From Paragorgia papillata (Eukaryota > Cnidaria > Anthozoa > Scleralcyonacea > Coralliidae): a DNA stretch of 64,000 bases. The notes under the pieces were generated by a model, which was not told where the DNA came from, searched no databases, and was given only the letters and a program-made list of their open reading frames with translations. The position numbers were made by a program, and so were the translations under genes. The stretch lies in contig JAWNZC010000469.1 of the NCBI GenBank assembly GCA_035771165.1, positions 2,915,001 to 2,979,000 on the forward strand. Reading direction: 5' to 3'. Of this stretch, positions 44,321-58,267 are shown in pieces (within the stretch, counting starts at the first letter, position 1; each line of letters begins with the position of its first letter).

Positions 44321-44888
44321 TAATAATAATAATAATATGCGTTTATTAAAACTCTTTGCAGCATAGCTGAATTACGAGTTTATTAATAGGGATAATACAT
44401 TTTATAGGATGATAATACTTACAAGTTATGGAATTTAAAATCTATAAGTTTTTGTAAATTTATAAAAGTGGACCATGCATGCCACTTGTATTCAAGTATA
44501 TAAAGGTAATATTAATATTTACATGTTATAAAATTTGAAAATCTATCAGTTTTTATAAAGTTTATAAAAGTAGAATGACTTGCAGGTCTCAAGTTATATG
44601 TACGGACTAGTACTGGTACAATTATCATAGTTAAAAAGTTGTTTAAGAGGTCCAGTTAATTTATTGTCTTTTGCAAATTTCTTACATATATCGTCTCTTC
44701 TCTTAACTAATGTTTCGAGACCAGCTCTAATAAGCGACTCTTCATATGAGGTATCAGGATTAATTATTTTCATTGCTCTCTTTTGTACCCTTTCTATTTT
44801 GGCACTTAAGTAGTCGGGGATTGCAGACCACACTGGGGCTGCATACTCGAGAATTGGTCTGACTAAACTGCAATATACCGTTATACCG
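44321..44888 (-). mobile_element. 5'-truncated non-LTR retrotransposon, unit C
   Basis: The minus strand encodes VYCSLVRPILEYAAPVW, SAIPDYLSAKIERVQKRA and SLIRAGLETLVKRRDD, the thumb and end of a LINE reverse transcriptase, then a 3' UTR ending in AATAAACGCAT and an ATT-repeat tail. The frame is intact for about 90 codons, better than in unit A. Confidence 0.84.
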
Positions 44889-44978
44889 TTATACTCACCC
44901 GGTGTGGTTCGCCACTCGGAGTAACACCTGATTAACTTTCGTAGCCAGCATTCGGGGGGAGGGGGGAGCTTGAGTTAA

Positions 44979-45242
44979 AGAGCGAGAGAAAAAATAGGGT
45001 GAAGAGCGAGAGAGAGAATAGGGTGAAGAGCGAGAGAAAAAATAGGGTGAAGAGCGAGAGAGAGAATAGGGTGAAGAGCGAGAGAAAGAATAGGGTGAAG
45101 AGCGAGAGAAAGAATAGGGTAAAAAGCGAGAGAAAGAATAGGGTGAAGAGCGAGAGAAAGAATAGGGTGAAGAGCGAGAGAAAGAATAAGGTGAAGAGCG
45201 AGAGAAAGAATAGGGTGGAGAGCGAGAGAAAGAATAGGGTGG
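44979..45242. repeat. 24-bp minisatellite, unit C
   Basis: About 11 copies of GTGAAGAGCGAGAGAAAGAATAGG with small variants; orthologous to 11939-12265. Confidence 0.93.
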
Positions 45243-45469
45243 GAGGGAAATGGAACGCCTGTCAAAATGCTATTTCTAAAAGCGTACAAACCAAATGATT
45301 GACGTCACGTTTACTTCCCGGGCCGTGAATAAAAAGATGCATTATTATGACGTTGACAAAACTCGCACTGTAGGCCTCACCTTGACGAAAGGGGGGACAC
45401 GTAGAGAACCGACGTGAAACCTGTGGTTAGTTTCCTATTGTCCACCTCATTATCCCTCAATGTACCTAC

Positions 45470-45785
45470 CTTTCGTACAGCAATGGAATCGCGAGGATTT
45501 GATGTGATCTCAATTTCTACTCTTTCCATGAGTCCCTCCAACTGTTCTCGTACATCGCGGGCTCGTTTCATAGATCTGTGTTGGATAAAGTTCTCATAAC
45601 ACCATTGAGTGGAGTGATTCGTCTCTGCCCACGTAAACATTGAGCAAGGTAAGATGGTCGCCTCCTGGTCGAAAGAAGTTCTTTCTGGCATTATCAGCGT
45701 GTACAGGACTAAAGGACGATAGAAAATGGCGTTGTTTACAGATAACATAGCGGCTATGGTCAGCAGCTGTTCTGTACACGTGTAC
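45470..45785 (-). pseudogene. DHX16: DHX16-like helicase, exon c with paired frameshifts (unit C)
   Basis: After acceptor AATGAAG the frame reads [20 protein letters not shown] and FYRP. It then leaves the DHX16 frame by a loss of four bases. [20 protein letters not shown] is found in another frame. A five-base loss before TGGGCAGAG restores the frame for [37 protein letters not shown] and SIAVRK at GTAGGT. The net loss is nine bases and there is no stop, so about 25 residues are replaced. Either a pseudogene, or a protein with a scrambled loop, or two assembly errors. Confidence 0.85.
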
Positions 45786-45880
45786 CTTCATTAAAGAAAA
45801 ATAATTAATTAATTCCAATCCCGAGCAACAGAAGTCAAGATGATATGTGGCGTTTGCAATCCCTTTCAATCAAAGTAAAA

Positions 45881-46047
45881 ACCTACCTAATATGAACAAC
45901 TTTTCTGATTGGCTATAAGTAACCAATCACATTGTCGATTATCAATTAGTTCCCATGCTCCTTACTGATTAGGGTTAGGGGAAGGTGTTGACTTAGGTTA
46001 TCTAAACCAATCAGAAGCCTTGAAAGCCTTCTTAGTATAGGTAGGTG
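45881..46047. mobile_element. Possible small MITE in DHX16 intron
   Basis: ACCTACCTAATATG at the left and TAGTATAGGTAGGT at the right are imperfect inverted termini, with TCTGATTGG inside both arms. No target duplication is clear. Confidence 0.45.
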
Positions 46048-46170
46048 ATGACCCAATTTTCACCATCTGTACTTCTGTGCAGGTTTCTAACATCTCTTTT
46101 ATTATGTTTTTATATAATATAAATTTTTTACGACCATTTTCTTTCAGAGTTGCTAAAACTAGGGTGACTA

Positions 46171-46322
46171 AAGCCGGTTTTCCACTAGGCGACTTTTTTC
46201 GCGCGAAGCGACTTTTTCTTTTGCCTCATGAGCTCTGAGCTGGAACTAATCAGAAATCTATTGAATTCGGACAAAAGAAAGTCGTTTCGCGCGAAAAAAA
46301 TCGCCTAGTGGAAAACCGGCTT
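46171..46322. mobile_element. ~150-bp Harbinger-type MITE in DHX16 intron
   Basis: Near-perfect inverted repeats of about 45 bp (AAGCCGGTTTTCCACTAGG) with a TAA-like flank. The ends resemble those of the AGCCTGGTTTCCAT element elsewhere in the window. Confidence 0.82.
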
Positions 46323-46442
46323 TAAACCCGATCCAACCCGATATAATCATCAGCTAACCCGAACAAACCCGACTTTCTGGTCGGTTCGCGGGTATGTACA
46401 CCTTAATACGTATTTTAAAGGCAAAAGGAAATATATATTTAC

Positions 46443-46510
46443 TTCTCTGATGCAATGAGAGCTTTGGACATCATAGGATCGACTGGAAATTCAGCCATTC
46501 TTCGACCAAG
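46443..46510 (-). pseudogene. DHX16: DHX16-like helicase, exon b (unit C)
   Basis: The 68-bp exon after ATCCTTAG encodes LGRRMAEFPVDPMMSKALIA and SEK with donor GAGAA/GTAAAT (phase 2). The phase joins correctly to exon c, giving SEKY across the junction. This is the winged-helix/ratchet region of DEAH helicases. Confidence 0.87.
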
Positions 46511-46551
46511 CTAAGGATTCAAAAACAAGATAAATTAAGGACCACATTTTA

Positions 46552-46764
<213 letters not shown>

Positions 46765-46865
46765 CTAAAGATATAAAATAACAGATTATATGTTAGGAGG
46801 TCCGTACTGAAAATATTGCATGAGGTCACAGAAACTACCTGAGGCCGTATAAGCAAAGGGAAAAT

Positions 46866-49800
46866 GTTTTACCACTACCATCATCACCACTACCATCATC
46901 ACAACCACTACCATCATCACAACCACTACCATCATCACAACCACTACCATCACAACCACTACCATCACAACCACTACCATCACAACCACTACCATCACAA
47001 CCACTACCATCATCACAACCACTACCATCATCACAACCACTACCATCATCACAACCACTACCATCATCACAACCACTACCATCATCACAACCACTACCAT
47101 CATCACAACCACTACCATCATCACAACCACTACCATCATCACAACCACTACCATCACAACCACTACCATCATCACAACCACTACCATCATCACAACCACT
47201 ACCATCACAACCACTACCATCATCACAACCACTACCATCATCACAACCACTACCATCATCACAACCACTACCATCATCACAACCGCTACCATCATCACAA
47301 CCACAACCACTACCATCATCACAACCACTACCATCACAACCACTACCATCATCACAACCACTACCATCATCACAACCACTACCATCATCACAACCGCTAC
47401 CATCATCATCACAACCACTACCATCATCACAACCACTACCATCATCACAACCACTACCATCATCACAACCACTACCATCATCACAACCACTACCATCATC
47501 ACAACCACTACATCATCACCACAACCACTACCATCATCACAACCACTACCATCACCACAACCACTACCATCATCACAACCACTACCATCATCATCACAAC
47601 CACTACCATCATCACAACCACTACCATCATCACAACCACTACCATCATCACCACTACCATCATCACAACCACTACCATCATCACAACCACTACCATCATC
47701 ACAACCATCATCACCACTACCATCATCACAACCACTACCATCATCACAACCACTACCATCATCACAACCACTACCATCATCACACAACCACCATCATCAC
47801 AACCACTACCATCATCACAACCACTACCATCATCACAACCACTACCATCATCACAACCACTACCATCATCAACCACTACCATCATCACAACCACTACCAT
47901 CACAACCACTACCATCATCACAACCACTACCATCATCATCACAACCACTACCATCATCATCATCACAACCACTACCATCATCATCACAACCACTACCATC
48001 ATCACAACCACTACCATCATCACAACCACTACCATCATCACAACCACTACCATCATCACAACCACTACCATCATCACAACCACTACCATCATCATCACAA
48101 CCACTACCATCATCACAACCACTACCATCATCACAACCACTACCATCATCACAACCATCATCACAACCACTACCATCATCACAACCACTACCATCATCAC
48201 AACCACTACCATCATCACAACCACTACCATCATCACAACCACTACCATCATCACAACCACTACCATCATCACCACTACCATCATCACAACCACTACCATC
48301 ATTACAACCACTACCATCATCACCACCATCACAACCACTACCATCATTACAACCACTACCATCATCACAATCACTACCATCACAACCACTACCATCATCC
48401 CAACCACTACCATCATCCCAACCACTACCATCATCACAACCACTACCATCATCATCACCACTACCATCATCATCAAAACCACTACCATCATCACAACCAC
48501 TACCATCATCACAGCCACTACCATCATCACAACCACTACCATCATGACAACCACTACCATCACAACCACTACCATCATCACAACCACTACCATCATCACA
48601 ACCACTACCATCATCACAACCGCTACCATCATGACAATCACTACCATCACAACCACTACCATCACCACCACTACCATCATCACAACCACGACCATCATCA
48701 CCACCACTACCATCATCACAACCACTACCATCATCACAACCACTACCATCATCACAACCACTACCATCATCACAACCACTACCTTCATCACAACCACTAC
48801 CATCATCACAACCACTACCATCATCACAGCCACTACCATCATCACAACCACTACCATCATCACTGCCACTACCATCATTACAACCACTACCATCATCACC
48901 ACCATCACAACCACTACCATCATTACAACCACTACCATCATCACAATCACTACCATCACAACCACTACCATCACCACCACTACCATCATCACAACCACTA
49001 CCATCATCACTGCCACTACCATCATTACAACCACTACCATCATCACCACCATCACAACCACTACCATCATTACAACCACTACCATCATCACAATCACTAC
49101 CATCACAACCACTACCATCACCACCACTACCATCACCACCACTACCATCACCACCACTACCATCATCACAACCACTACCATCATCACTGCCACTACCATC
49201 ATTACAACCACTACCATCATCACCACCATCACAACCACTACCATCATTACAACCACTACCATCATCACAATCACTACCATCATCACCACTACCATCACCA
49301 CAACCACTACCATCATCACAACCACTACCATCACCACAACCACTACCATCATCACAACCACTACCATCACCACAACCACTACCATCATCACAACCACTAC
49401 CATCATCACAATCACTACCATCATCACCACTACCATCGCAACCACTACCATCATCACAACCACTACCATCACCACTACCATCATCACAACCACTACCATC
49501 ACAACCACTACCATCATCACAAGCATTACCATCATCACCACTACCATCATCACAACCACTACCATCATCACAACCACTACCATATCACAACCACTACCAT
49601 CATCACAGCCACTACCATCATCACAACCACTACCATCATCACTGCCACTACCATCATTACAACCACTACCATCATCACCACCATCACAACCACTACCATC
49701 ATTACAACCACTACCATCATCACAATCACTACCATCACAACCACTACCATCATCACAACCACTACCATCATCACAACCACTACCATCATCATCACCACTA

Positions 49801-51800
49801 CCATCATCATCAAAACCACTACCATCATCACAACCACTACCATCATCACAGCCACTACCATCATCACAACCACTACCATCATGACAACCACTACCATCAC
49901 AACCACTACCATCATCACAACCACTACCATCATCACAACCACTACCATCATCACAACCGCTACCATCATCACAATCACTACCATCACAACCACTACCATC
50001 ACCACCACTACCATCATCACAACCACGACCATCATCACCACCACTACCATCATCACAACCACTACCATCATCACAACCACTACCATATCACAACCACTAC
50101 CATCATCACAGCCACTACCATCATCACAACCACTACCATCATCACAACCACTACCATCATCACAACCACTACCATCATCACCACTACCATCATCACAACC
50201 ACTACCATCATCACAACCACTACCATCATCACTGCCACTACCATCATTACAACCACTACCATCATCACCACTACCATCATCACAACCACTACCATCATCA
50301 CAACCACTACCATCATCACAATCACTACCATCATCACCACTACCATCACCACAACCACTACCATCATCACAACCACTACCATCACCACAACCACTACCAT
50401 CATCACAACCACTACCATCATCACAACCACTACCATCATCCCAACCACTACCATCATCACAACCACTACCATCATCATCACCACTACCATCATCATCAAA
50501 ACCACTACCATCATCACAACCACTACCATCATCACAGCCACTACCATCATCACAACCACTACCATCATGACAACCACTACCATCACAACCACTACCATCA
50601 TCACAACCACTACCATCATCACAACCACTACCATCATCACAACCGCTACCATCATGACAATCACTACCATCACAACCACTACCATCACCACCACTACCAT
50701 CATCACAACCACGACCATCATCACCACCACTACCATCATCACAACCACTACCATCATCACAACCACTACCATCATCACAACCACTACCATCATCACAACC
50801 ACTACCTTCATCACAACCACTACCATCATCACAACCACTACCATCATCACAGCCACTACCATCATCACAACCACTACCATCATCACTGCCACTACCATCA
50901 TTACAACCACTACCATCATCACCACCATCACAACCACTACCATCATTACAACCACTACCATCATCACAATCACTACCATCACAACCACTACCATCACCAC
51001 CACTACCATCATCACAACCACTACCATCATCACTGCCACTACCATCATTACAACCACTACCATCATCACCACCATCACAACCACTACCATCATTACAACC
51101 ACTACCATCATCACAATCACTACCATCACAACCACTACCATCACCACCACTACCATCACCACCACTACCATCATCACAACCACTACCATCATCACTGCCA
51201 CTACCATCATTACAACCACTACCATCATCACCACCATCACAACCACTACCATCATTACAACCACTACCATCATCACAATCACTACCATCACAACCACTAC
51301 CATCACCACCACTACCATCATCACAACCACTACCATCATCACAACCACTACCATCATCACAACCACTACCATCATCACAACCACTACCATCATCACAACC
51401 ACTACCATCATCACCACTACCATCATCACCACCATTACCATCATCACAACCACTACCATCATCACCACTACCATCATCATCACAACCACTACCATCATCA
51501 CTACCATCATCACAACCACTACCATCATCACCACTACCATCATCACAACCACTACCATCATCACAACCACTACCATCATCACCACTACCATCATCACAAC
51601 CACTACCATCATCACCACTACCATCATCACAACCATCATCACTACCATCATCACAACCACTACCATCATCACAACCACTACCATCACCACCACTACCATC
51701 ATCACAACCACTACCATCTTCACCACTACCATCGTCACAACCATCATCACTACCATCATCACAACCACTACCATCATCACTACCATTATCACCACCATCA
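46866..51800. repeat. Giant 18-bp-period array (CACAACCACTACCATCAT)n
   Basis: About 5 kb of an 18-bp unit with 15- and 21-bp variants. Rare marker variants (CAAAACC at about 48474, 49811 and 50497; CCATATCACAACC at about 49580 and 50085) recur with the same neighbours. Blocks of several hundred bases have therefore been duplicated as higher-order repeats. The frames of up to 1000 codons on both strands are pure Thr/Ile, Ser/Gln/Pro, Val/Met or Asp/Gly/Ser/Cys repeats and are not genes. Confidence 0.95.
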
Positions 51801-52680
51801 TCAATCATCACCACGTTCTACCACTACTATTACCACCTCTACCACCATACCACTATTACCACCACCAGCACTATTCCTACCACCATCATTACCACCACCA
51901 TTCCTACCCCCATCATTACCACCAGCACCACTATTCTCTCCATAACCACCAGTATCATTACCACTACCATCACAACTACCATCACAACCACTACCATCAT
52001 CACCACCATCACCACTACCATCATCGCAACCACCACCATCATCACCACTACCATCACAACCACTACCATCATCATCATCACCATCACCACCACCATCATC
52101 GCAACCACTACCATCATCACCATCATCATCACCACTACCATCACCACCACCCACCACTACTATTACCATCTCTACCACCATACCACATCTACCACTACCA
52201 CCATTACCACAACCACCACTTCCTACCACCACCACTACCACCACCATTACCACCACCACCACTATTCCTACCACCACCACCACCACTATTCCTATCACCA
52301 CCATTACCACCACCACCACTATTCCTATCACCACCATTACCACCACCACCACTATTCCTATCACCACCATTACCACCACCACCACTATTCCTACCACCAC
52401 CATTACCACCACTATTCCTACCACCACCATTACCACCACCACCACTACTACCACCGCCATTACCACCACCACCACTATTCCTCCCACCACCATTACCACC
52501 ACCACCACTATTCCTCCCACCACCATTACCACCACCACTATTCCTACCACTGCCATTACCACCACCACCACTATTCCTACCACCGCCATTACCACCACCA
52601 CCACTATTCCTACCACCACCATTACCACTATTCACCACCACTATTCTCTCCATAACCACCAGTATGATTACCATCACCAT
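51801..52680. repeat. Irregular ACC-rich microsatellite, unit C
   Basis: ACC/ATT/CCT mixed repeats with a recurrent CACCACCACTATTCCTACCA unit. It corresponds to the short ACC tract that flanks the Harbinger-like element in the other units, but here it is uninterrupted. Confidence 0.9.
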
Positions 52681-53014
52681 CATTTATTGACATACTTAAT
52701 TGATATACCGAATCTTGTTATTAAATCAAAAACTCTATTTAATATACAATTAAGAACTACCCTAAGCCAAAATTTAATTATTTACAAGAGTGACAATGCT
52801 TGCACAGTTCATGATTTAATATCCCTATAAGTAATTGTTGTTTTCTAATATTTTTACAGTAAATTACAAAAAAAATGCTAGATCACTAAGGAATTTTATC
52901 AGTAATGTGAGTAAATGTTTTCAAATTACTATATTGCTAATCATATTAAAAATTGTCATTCTGTATTTCTGAACTTCTACATTTTCTAATCTTGTCTTTA
53001 CACTGCTAAATAGA

Positions 53015-53170
53015 CTTTTAAATAATTCTTTTATATACATATAAATTAGCCCTTACGAACTCGTTTTCATGTGTGAAATTCAAAATAATTTTTACTTTAA
53101 AACGAGGTCATAAGGGCTAATTTATATGCACATAAAATAATTCTAATTCGGCGGCCATTTTTGAATAAGG
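53015..53170. mobile_element. ~155-bp MITE, start of unit D only
   Basis: GCTAAATA and AACTAAG, adjacent in other units, are separated by an insertion. Its internal arms AAATTAGCCCTTACGAACTC and complement pair, and its termini read TAGACTTTTA and TAAGGTCTA. Confidence 0.75.
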
Positions 53171-53934
53171 TCTATAACTAAGTATTTTTAGCTAGTAACA
53201 GTTGATATTTTACTTTAAAGATTAATTAACTAACACAACAAAACCTACCTAACTTCTGAAGTTGAAAGAAACATAAACGTGTTTAAAAATAAGCCGTTAA
53301 AATGTTGTTTTTCAACTTCGAAAAAACATATAACAAACTGCGAGAAATGCCTCTTAACAGACTTCAGTTAAAGTCAAATAATTTTCCAAAAGGCTTCTGG
53401 AGGAATCGCGTTTTCCGTTCGCGATATTTTTCAATTGGTGCTCTCGTTTTGAAATTTCTAGATCCGCTCCTAAGAGCTTTAGTTTGTGATGTTTTCTGTG
53501 TGCTGTTGCACTGTTTTTAATTTTTGTTAAACTTTCTTTTTCTTTTCTTTTTTTTGTTTTTCTTTACTCTGTAAGAGTTAGAACTGGGATTATATAGAGT
53601 AAGGGTTATAAGACAACGTTTTAGGGTTGGTTGGGATAGGATTTTGTTCAACGACATGACCTAGGTTCTTTATAAGCGTAAACAATTGAGTGCTGCGTAC
53701 GTAGTGTTTTGGATAATAGTAAAGTGAAAAGGTAGCAAACTGCCGAGATTTCAGAAACGAAATACTGACGTTTCGAGTGCAGCCCTGCATCAGAGTTTAC
53801 TTAAGAAAACTGATAAAGAGTACCACTCGAACTGACATCAGTTATTCGTTACTGTCATAAAAGGCTCTGCTCGAAACATCAGTTTTTAGTTTTTAAAATC
53901 TCGTCAGCTTGCCATCTTTTCGTTTTATTAAGCC

Positions 53935-54104
53935 TGTTTTCCAGTCATCGCAGAAACTGGCTTGCAGCTCGCAGCGAGTACTTGCATCTAATTAAAAAGA
54001 AGTCAGAGTGAAAAACAAGCACTGTGAGTTAGTTTTAATTAGATGTAAGTACTCGCATTCAGCTGCGAGTCAGTTTCTGCCATGACTGGAAAAGAGGCTT
54101 TATA
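53935..54104. repeat. Inverted repeat with ~75-bp arms, unit D
   Basis: Copy of the unit-start hairpin, followed by the same spacer and C/CT tract as in the other units. Confidence 0.78.
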
Positions 54105-54372
54105 GGTTCTGCTTAGTCTGCTTCGCAGAGATCTCTTCGGCTCCAACACAAGGAATAGCAAGTTTAGAATATAGAGGGCCTTATAGGCAATGTAGAAAAC
54201 TAGAAATACAAATCGAAAATGTTTAAAAGGTTGGTGTACTGCTGACTTGAAATACTCATTAAGGAGGACTAACGTTTTTAGCGTAGGTCCTTCGTCAAAA
54301 AGAAATTTGTACTGAAATAAACGTCTATACAATATTCTTTTAAATTTCACTACACTATTTCTTTCTCTCCAT

Positions 54373-54417
54373 CCCCACCCCCCTCTCTCTCTCTCTCCCT
54401 CTCTCCCTCTCTCTCTG
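54373..54417. repeat. CT tract, unit D
   Basis: Short C/CT tract orthologous to 1560-1615. Confidence 0.8.
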
Positions 54418-55671
54418 ATGAAGGATCTTCGCTCAAAACGGTTAGACCTGCTTCGTGAGTATATTTCAGCTGTATTCCAACTTTTTAAAAGAATCCCACG
54501 ACTGTTTGAACAAGTAGACATGAAAATGTTGGCAATGTCGTCTATCTTGAAAATGCGTTGAATTTTATCATTTTACCATCTTGAATGATGACGTGAAATG
54601 GTTGCAAGCGAAGAGCAGCATGACTACTAGACGTGATTGTTGAAAAAGATTATATTTCGATGGCTTCAGACTGACTTTTTCTCATAATAAGAAGCATAAT
54701 GACCTTTTGATTTAAAACTGATCTAAGATTAGAGAATTAGGATCAGAGGGTTAGGATTAGTATTGTCACAATGTCACTGTGAGGTCAATAAACCAATTTC
54801 TTGCCTGGTTGTTTTCGTGTTTTATTCAACTCTTTTTCGTCGGTGGATATTCCCAGTGAGGAGTAAAATCGTCTGGCGTTAGCCCAGAGTAAAATACGTA
54901 AGACTTGAGAGTCGAATGCCGCTTAGAAATGGTTAAGAGAAAGGTGTGAAAGTTAACTTTTTTTCCTCTAAAACGTTTTCCAGTGTAGATTTGTGCTTCC
55001 TTCTAGTTCCTTGCATAGCTCTAGTGTCAGTGCTGATAATTGAAAAGTTTGTTGTTTTTTTACATTCGCAGCGTGTCTGTATCTGCCATCCGGAGAAAAA
55101 TTAGATTTACCGTAAAAAGTGCAAACTTAATCCAAATTAGAATTTCGGAACTTACTAGGACAAATATTTCTTCGCTCCTGAGAACTTTGAACTAATTCTT
55201 TTCAATAGTAAAGAGTAACAGCAGGGCTGAGGAAAGAACTAAAGAATAAAACACAAATCTACACCGCAAAATGTTTTAGAAAGGAAAGATGTAATTTTTT
55301 GTAGCTTTTTCCTATCAAGTCACGTCAAATTTCGATGTTCCAGACTTTTAGTTTTAGATAAATTTTTTAAAAACCAAAAACATTAACACAATCAGATCTA
55401 GCAGTCATTGACAGTCATGCTACTATTTAGTTTGACGTCATTTGGCGTCATTATTCAAGATGGCGCCACTCGTGGTGAAATTAGCTTATACTCGCACATA
55501 ATCTTTTTGAAACGTAAATTATTTTTAAATTTCTCACAAGGCATTTTCAAAATAGACGAAGACGTTGACAACATTTTGATGCCAACTTGTTCAAATAGTC
55601 GGAGATGCCCTTTTGACATTTTCGATTGGATTTTGATATGAGCGTGCGTAATGTGTTATCAGCGGTATTAC

Positions 55672-55979
55672 TCAGTAAAATACTTCTATTTCAGTTGGAG
55701 TAAAGTTGAAACTTCCAGCCAGAAGAGATTTGGTTTGTTCAGAGCCAGGTTGGTATCCTGGGGGTAATTGATATGAGACGCCAAGGTTGGAGAATGATCC
55801 TTTATTGTGATTGGAGTTATCACTGATGTGGAAATCATCACCTCCAAAGTTTGGTCCGCAGTTAGGATGGCTGTAGATTGCATGTTGCTTGTCGTGAACG
55901 TCGCATTTGAATGCAGGTATGTCGTCTTTATTTTTTAACGAAAACAAAAACGAGGAGTTGGACTCTTTCCCACCTCGAC
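55672..55979 (-). CDS. TRIM-TLDc copy D, exon 3 (TLDc C-terminal half, stop)
   Basis: The 308-bp exon opens after TTTTATTTCAG in phase 1 and ends EIEVFY, TGA. Segments: GGKESNSSFLFSLKNKDD, GPNFGGDDFHISDNSN, LPPGYQPGSEQTKSLLAG and FTPTEIEVFY. It has the shortest variable loop of the four copies. It completes an intact 561-residue product. Confidence 0.89.
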
Positions 55980-56321
55980 CTGAAATAAAATGTAAAACAT
56001 TTACTCCATGTGTTTATCATATTTTCCTTTACTTCATCATTGACTTTAAAAAACATTTTAAACCAAAACAAAGAAAATTTTTAAAACAGTTCTGTCATTG
56101 AATTATCTTGAATGTACAGTTTTAGCAGAACATTATAATTTTCTACATGTTTGATATAAAATACAGAAATATAGAAAAAAAATTCAACTTCTAAAAACTA
56201 AAGTAAGGTTTCATTTGTTTAAAGTGTATATTTACTACTAAATATACTAATATGCTGTAATTACAATTAAATATACTATTATAATTATTTCTTTCACTAC
56301 CCTAAATTATTTTATTGTTAT

Positions 56322-56637
56322 AGTCAAAATGGAAATACCTTCCCACTTCTTCTTCTGTAGTTTGTTGTGTATTACTGTATTTCTGTAGCCACTACCAAAG
56401 CATGAGAAATATTTTTGTTGAAAACTGTACATATAAATAGTATAATTTAGCTTTAAATGGCATTTATTCATAATAGAATGGATATTTATCCCAAATCAAT
56501 ACGAACAGACGAGTATACATCAAGAATTGGTGACTTTTATCACTAGACTTTCCTCATGCTTCAGTAGCAGCTACAGAAATACAGTAATACACAACCAACT
56601 ACAGAAGTGGAAGTGGGAAGGTATTTTCATATTGACT
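56322..56637. repeat. ~315-bp inverted repeat, unit D
   Basis: Intact copy of the foldback in intron 2 of TRIM copy D. Confidence 0.8.
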
Positions 56638-57183
56638 GTGCAAATTTAATATTTTTTCTAAATTATCATGTGTGGTCCTGATTCAAACTTGAATACTAAA
56701 CTATCAGGAAGTCGCTGCATTTTTCATTTTTACAAAAATATCAATATTTTGGCCTATAATAGAAAATACTTTTTATGACTTTTTTAATCTTGTGCTGCAA
56801 CCTATGCTGTTAACCCATTGCTGCCTTGGATGTCTGAGGGTTCTCCTTTTGATGAGTAAAATCATCTGGTATTAGCCAGAGTGAAACAATAAAGGTGTCA
56901 TTTTGGCTGGCTCAGGTATCCATTAGGTTTGATGTAAAAAGGAAATTGGATGTATTTTATCTGCCAACAGACTATAAACATATTTCATTTTTGAAAATGT
57001 AGAGTACATGACATCAAACTCTTCCACAAAGATAAAATCTCACTTCAGGATCAGGGTGGCATGGGTTACTTAAGCTGGCAGTCTTAGTGCTTGGGAGCAG
57101 CTGTGCAGACTATTGTAATTCCTGGGAAAATGATGATAAAGACTTTTTCACAATTACGTATGTTTTTTATAGCAGGCTTGGAC

Positions 57184-57426
57184 CAGGCCTGGATTCACCA
57201 ATTTTGGGCCTACAGGCTAAGTGTGACGACACATTTCTAGGGGGGTCCGGGGGCATGCCCCCCAGAATTTTTTTGAATTTTGGGTCTTTGAAACAGCATT
57301 CCCGCATTTTGAGGACAGTTTTGAGCAAAATATAAAGGTCTGAAATCCCATTTTTTAACAGTGGCCCGTCCAAATTGTGGGCCTACAGGCTATAGCCTGG
57401 TAAGCCTATCAGTAAATCCAGGCCTG
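57184..57426. mobile_element. hAT-like MITE, unit D
   Basis: A 243-bp copy with better ends (CAGGCCTGGATT ... AATCCAGGCCTG) and the same GCTTGGAC duplication as unit A. It is therefore the same insertion event, copied with the unit. Confidence 0.85.
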
Positions 57427-57507
57427 GCTTGGACTGGCCTATCTGCCAATGGTACATGCACCCCCTTTAGAATACCTCAACTGCGCCCCGCGAACTATAT
57501 TTGCTTA

Positions 57508-57809
57508 ACCATAGTCAATCAAGATATGGTCTGGAAACTCAGCTAAAGTCTTTGGTCTATCTTTTTGTTCACCTTTATGCATTTTTGTGCACGGTGCACT
57601 GTCACTGAACACATTGTATTTTAGTATAATGAATGAATTGTGCAAAAGCAACGTTTCAGTTCAATCACTCATCCGTGCTATTTAAATATTAATAAACCTA
57701 AAACAAAGGATGTGCACGGTGTAAGGTACGGTTCAACATAAAATCACAGCTCATTATAGGCGCTTTGAAGTTTGCTGAGTTTCCAGACCATATCTCGATT
57801 GACTATGGC
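57508..57809. mobile_element. ~302-bp TIR element, unit D
   Basis: The same insertion as 4731-5032, with a few substitutions in each arm. It is absent from units B and C. Confidence 0.75.
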
Positions 57810-58267
57810 TAAAATAGATATAAAATAATATGGCTGTCCATTGCACGTAGTTTGTTACTGAGTAATATTCTGCTTTCTTAAATTCATGTTGTGTGTGGTT
57901 GCAAGGGGTAGACAGGAGAGTTGCCGTTCTGTAAGATATATTTTATTCCAGCAAATGGTAAATCTGTTGGCCTGCACTTTTGTGTCGTTCTTATATGAAG
58001 TTTCTGTGAGTTCATAATATGTGGGGGAACAATGGCAACAACAATCACTAATTTTGAAATCTTTCTATTTACAGAAATATTTTGAAATCTTTCTATTTTC
58101 CATTATTTCTGTAATGCACCTCAGTAGGCCAATGATTATTTACTAATTTCTTTTTTAAACTGCACCCCTCTCCCTAATGGCACTGTCCCTAATACGAAGC
58201 CATTCCAACTCTGTTTTATAGTATTGTGTTCAAACGTTTTTGAGCAATTTTGAATTTAAGAACATAC

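Noticed and set aside
46864..52690. Open frames of up to about 1000 codons on both strands (Thr/Ile, Val/Met, Asp-Gly-Ser-Cys repeats)
   Set aside because: They are translations of an 18-bp (3n) satellite. All frames are open simultaneously and there is no unique sequence, start context or splice signal.
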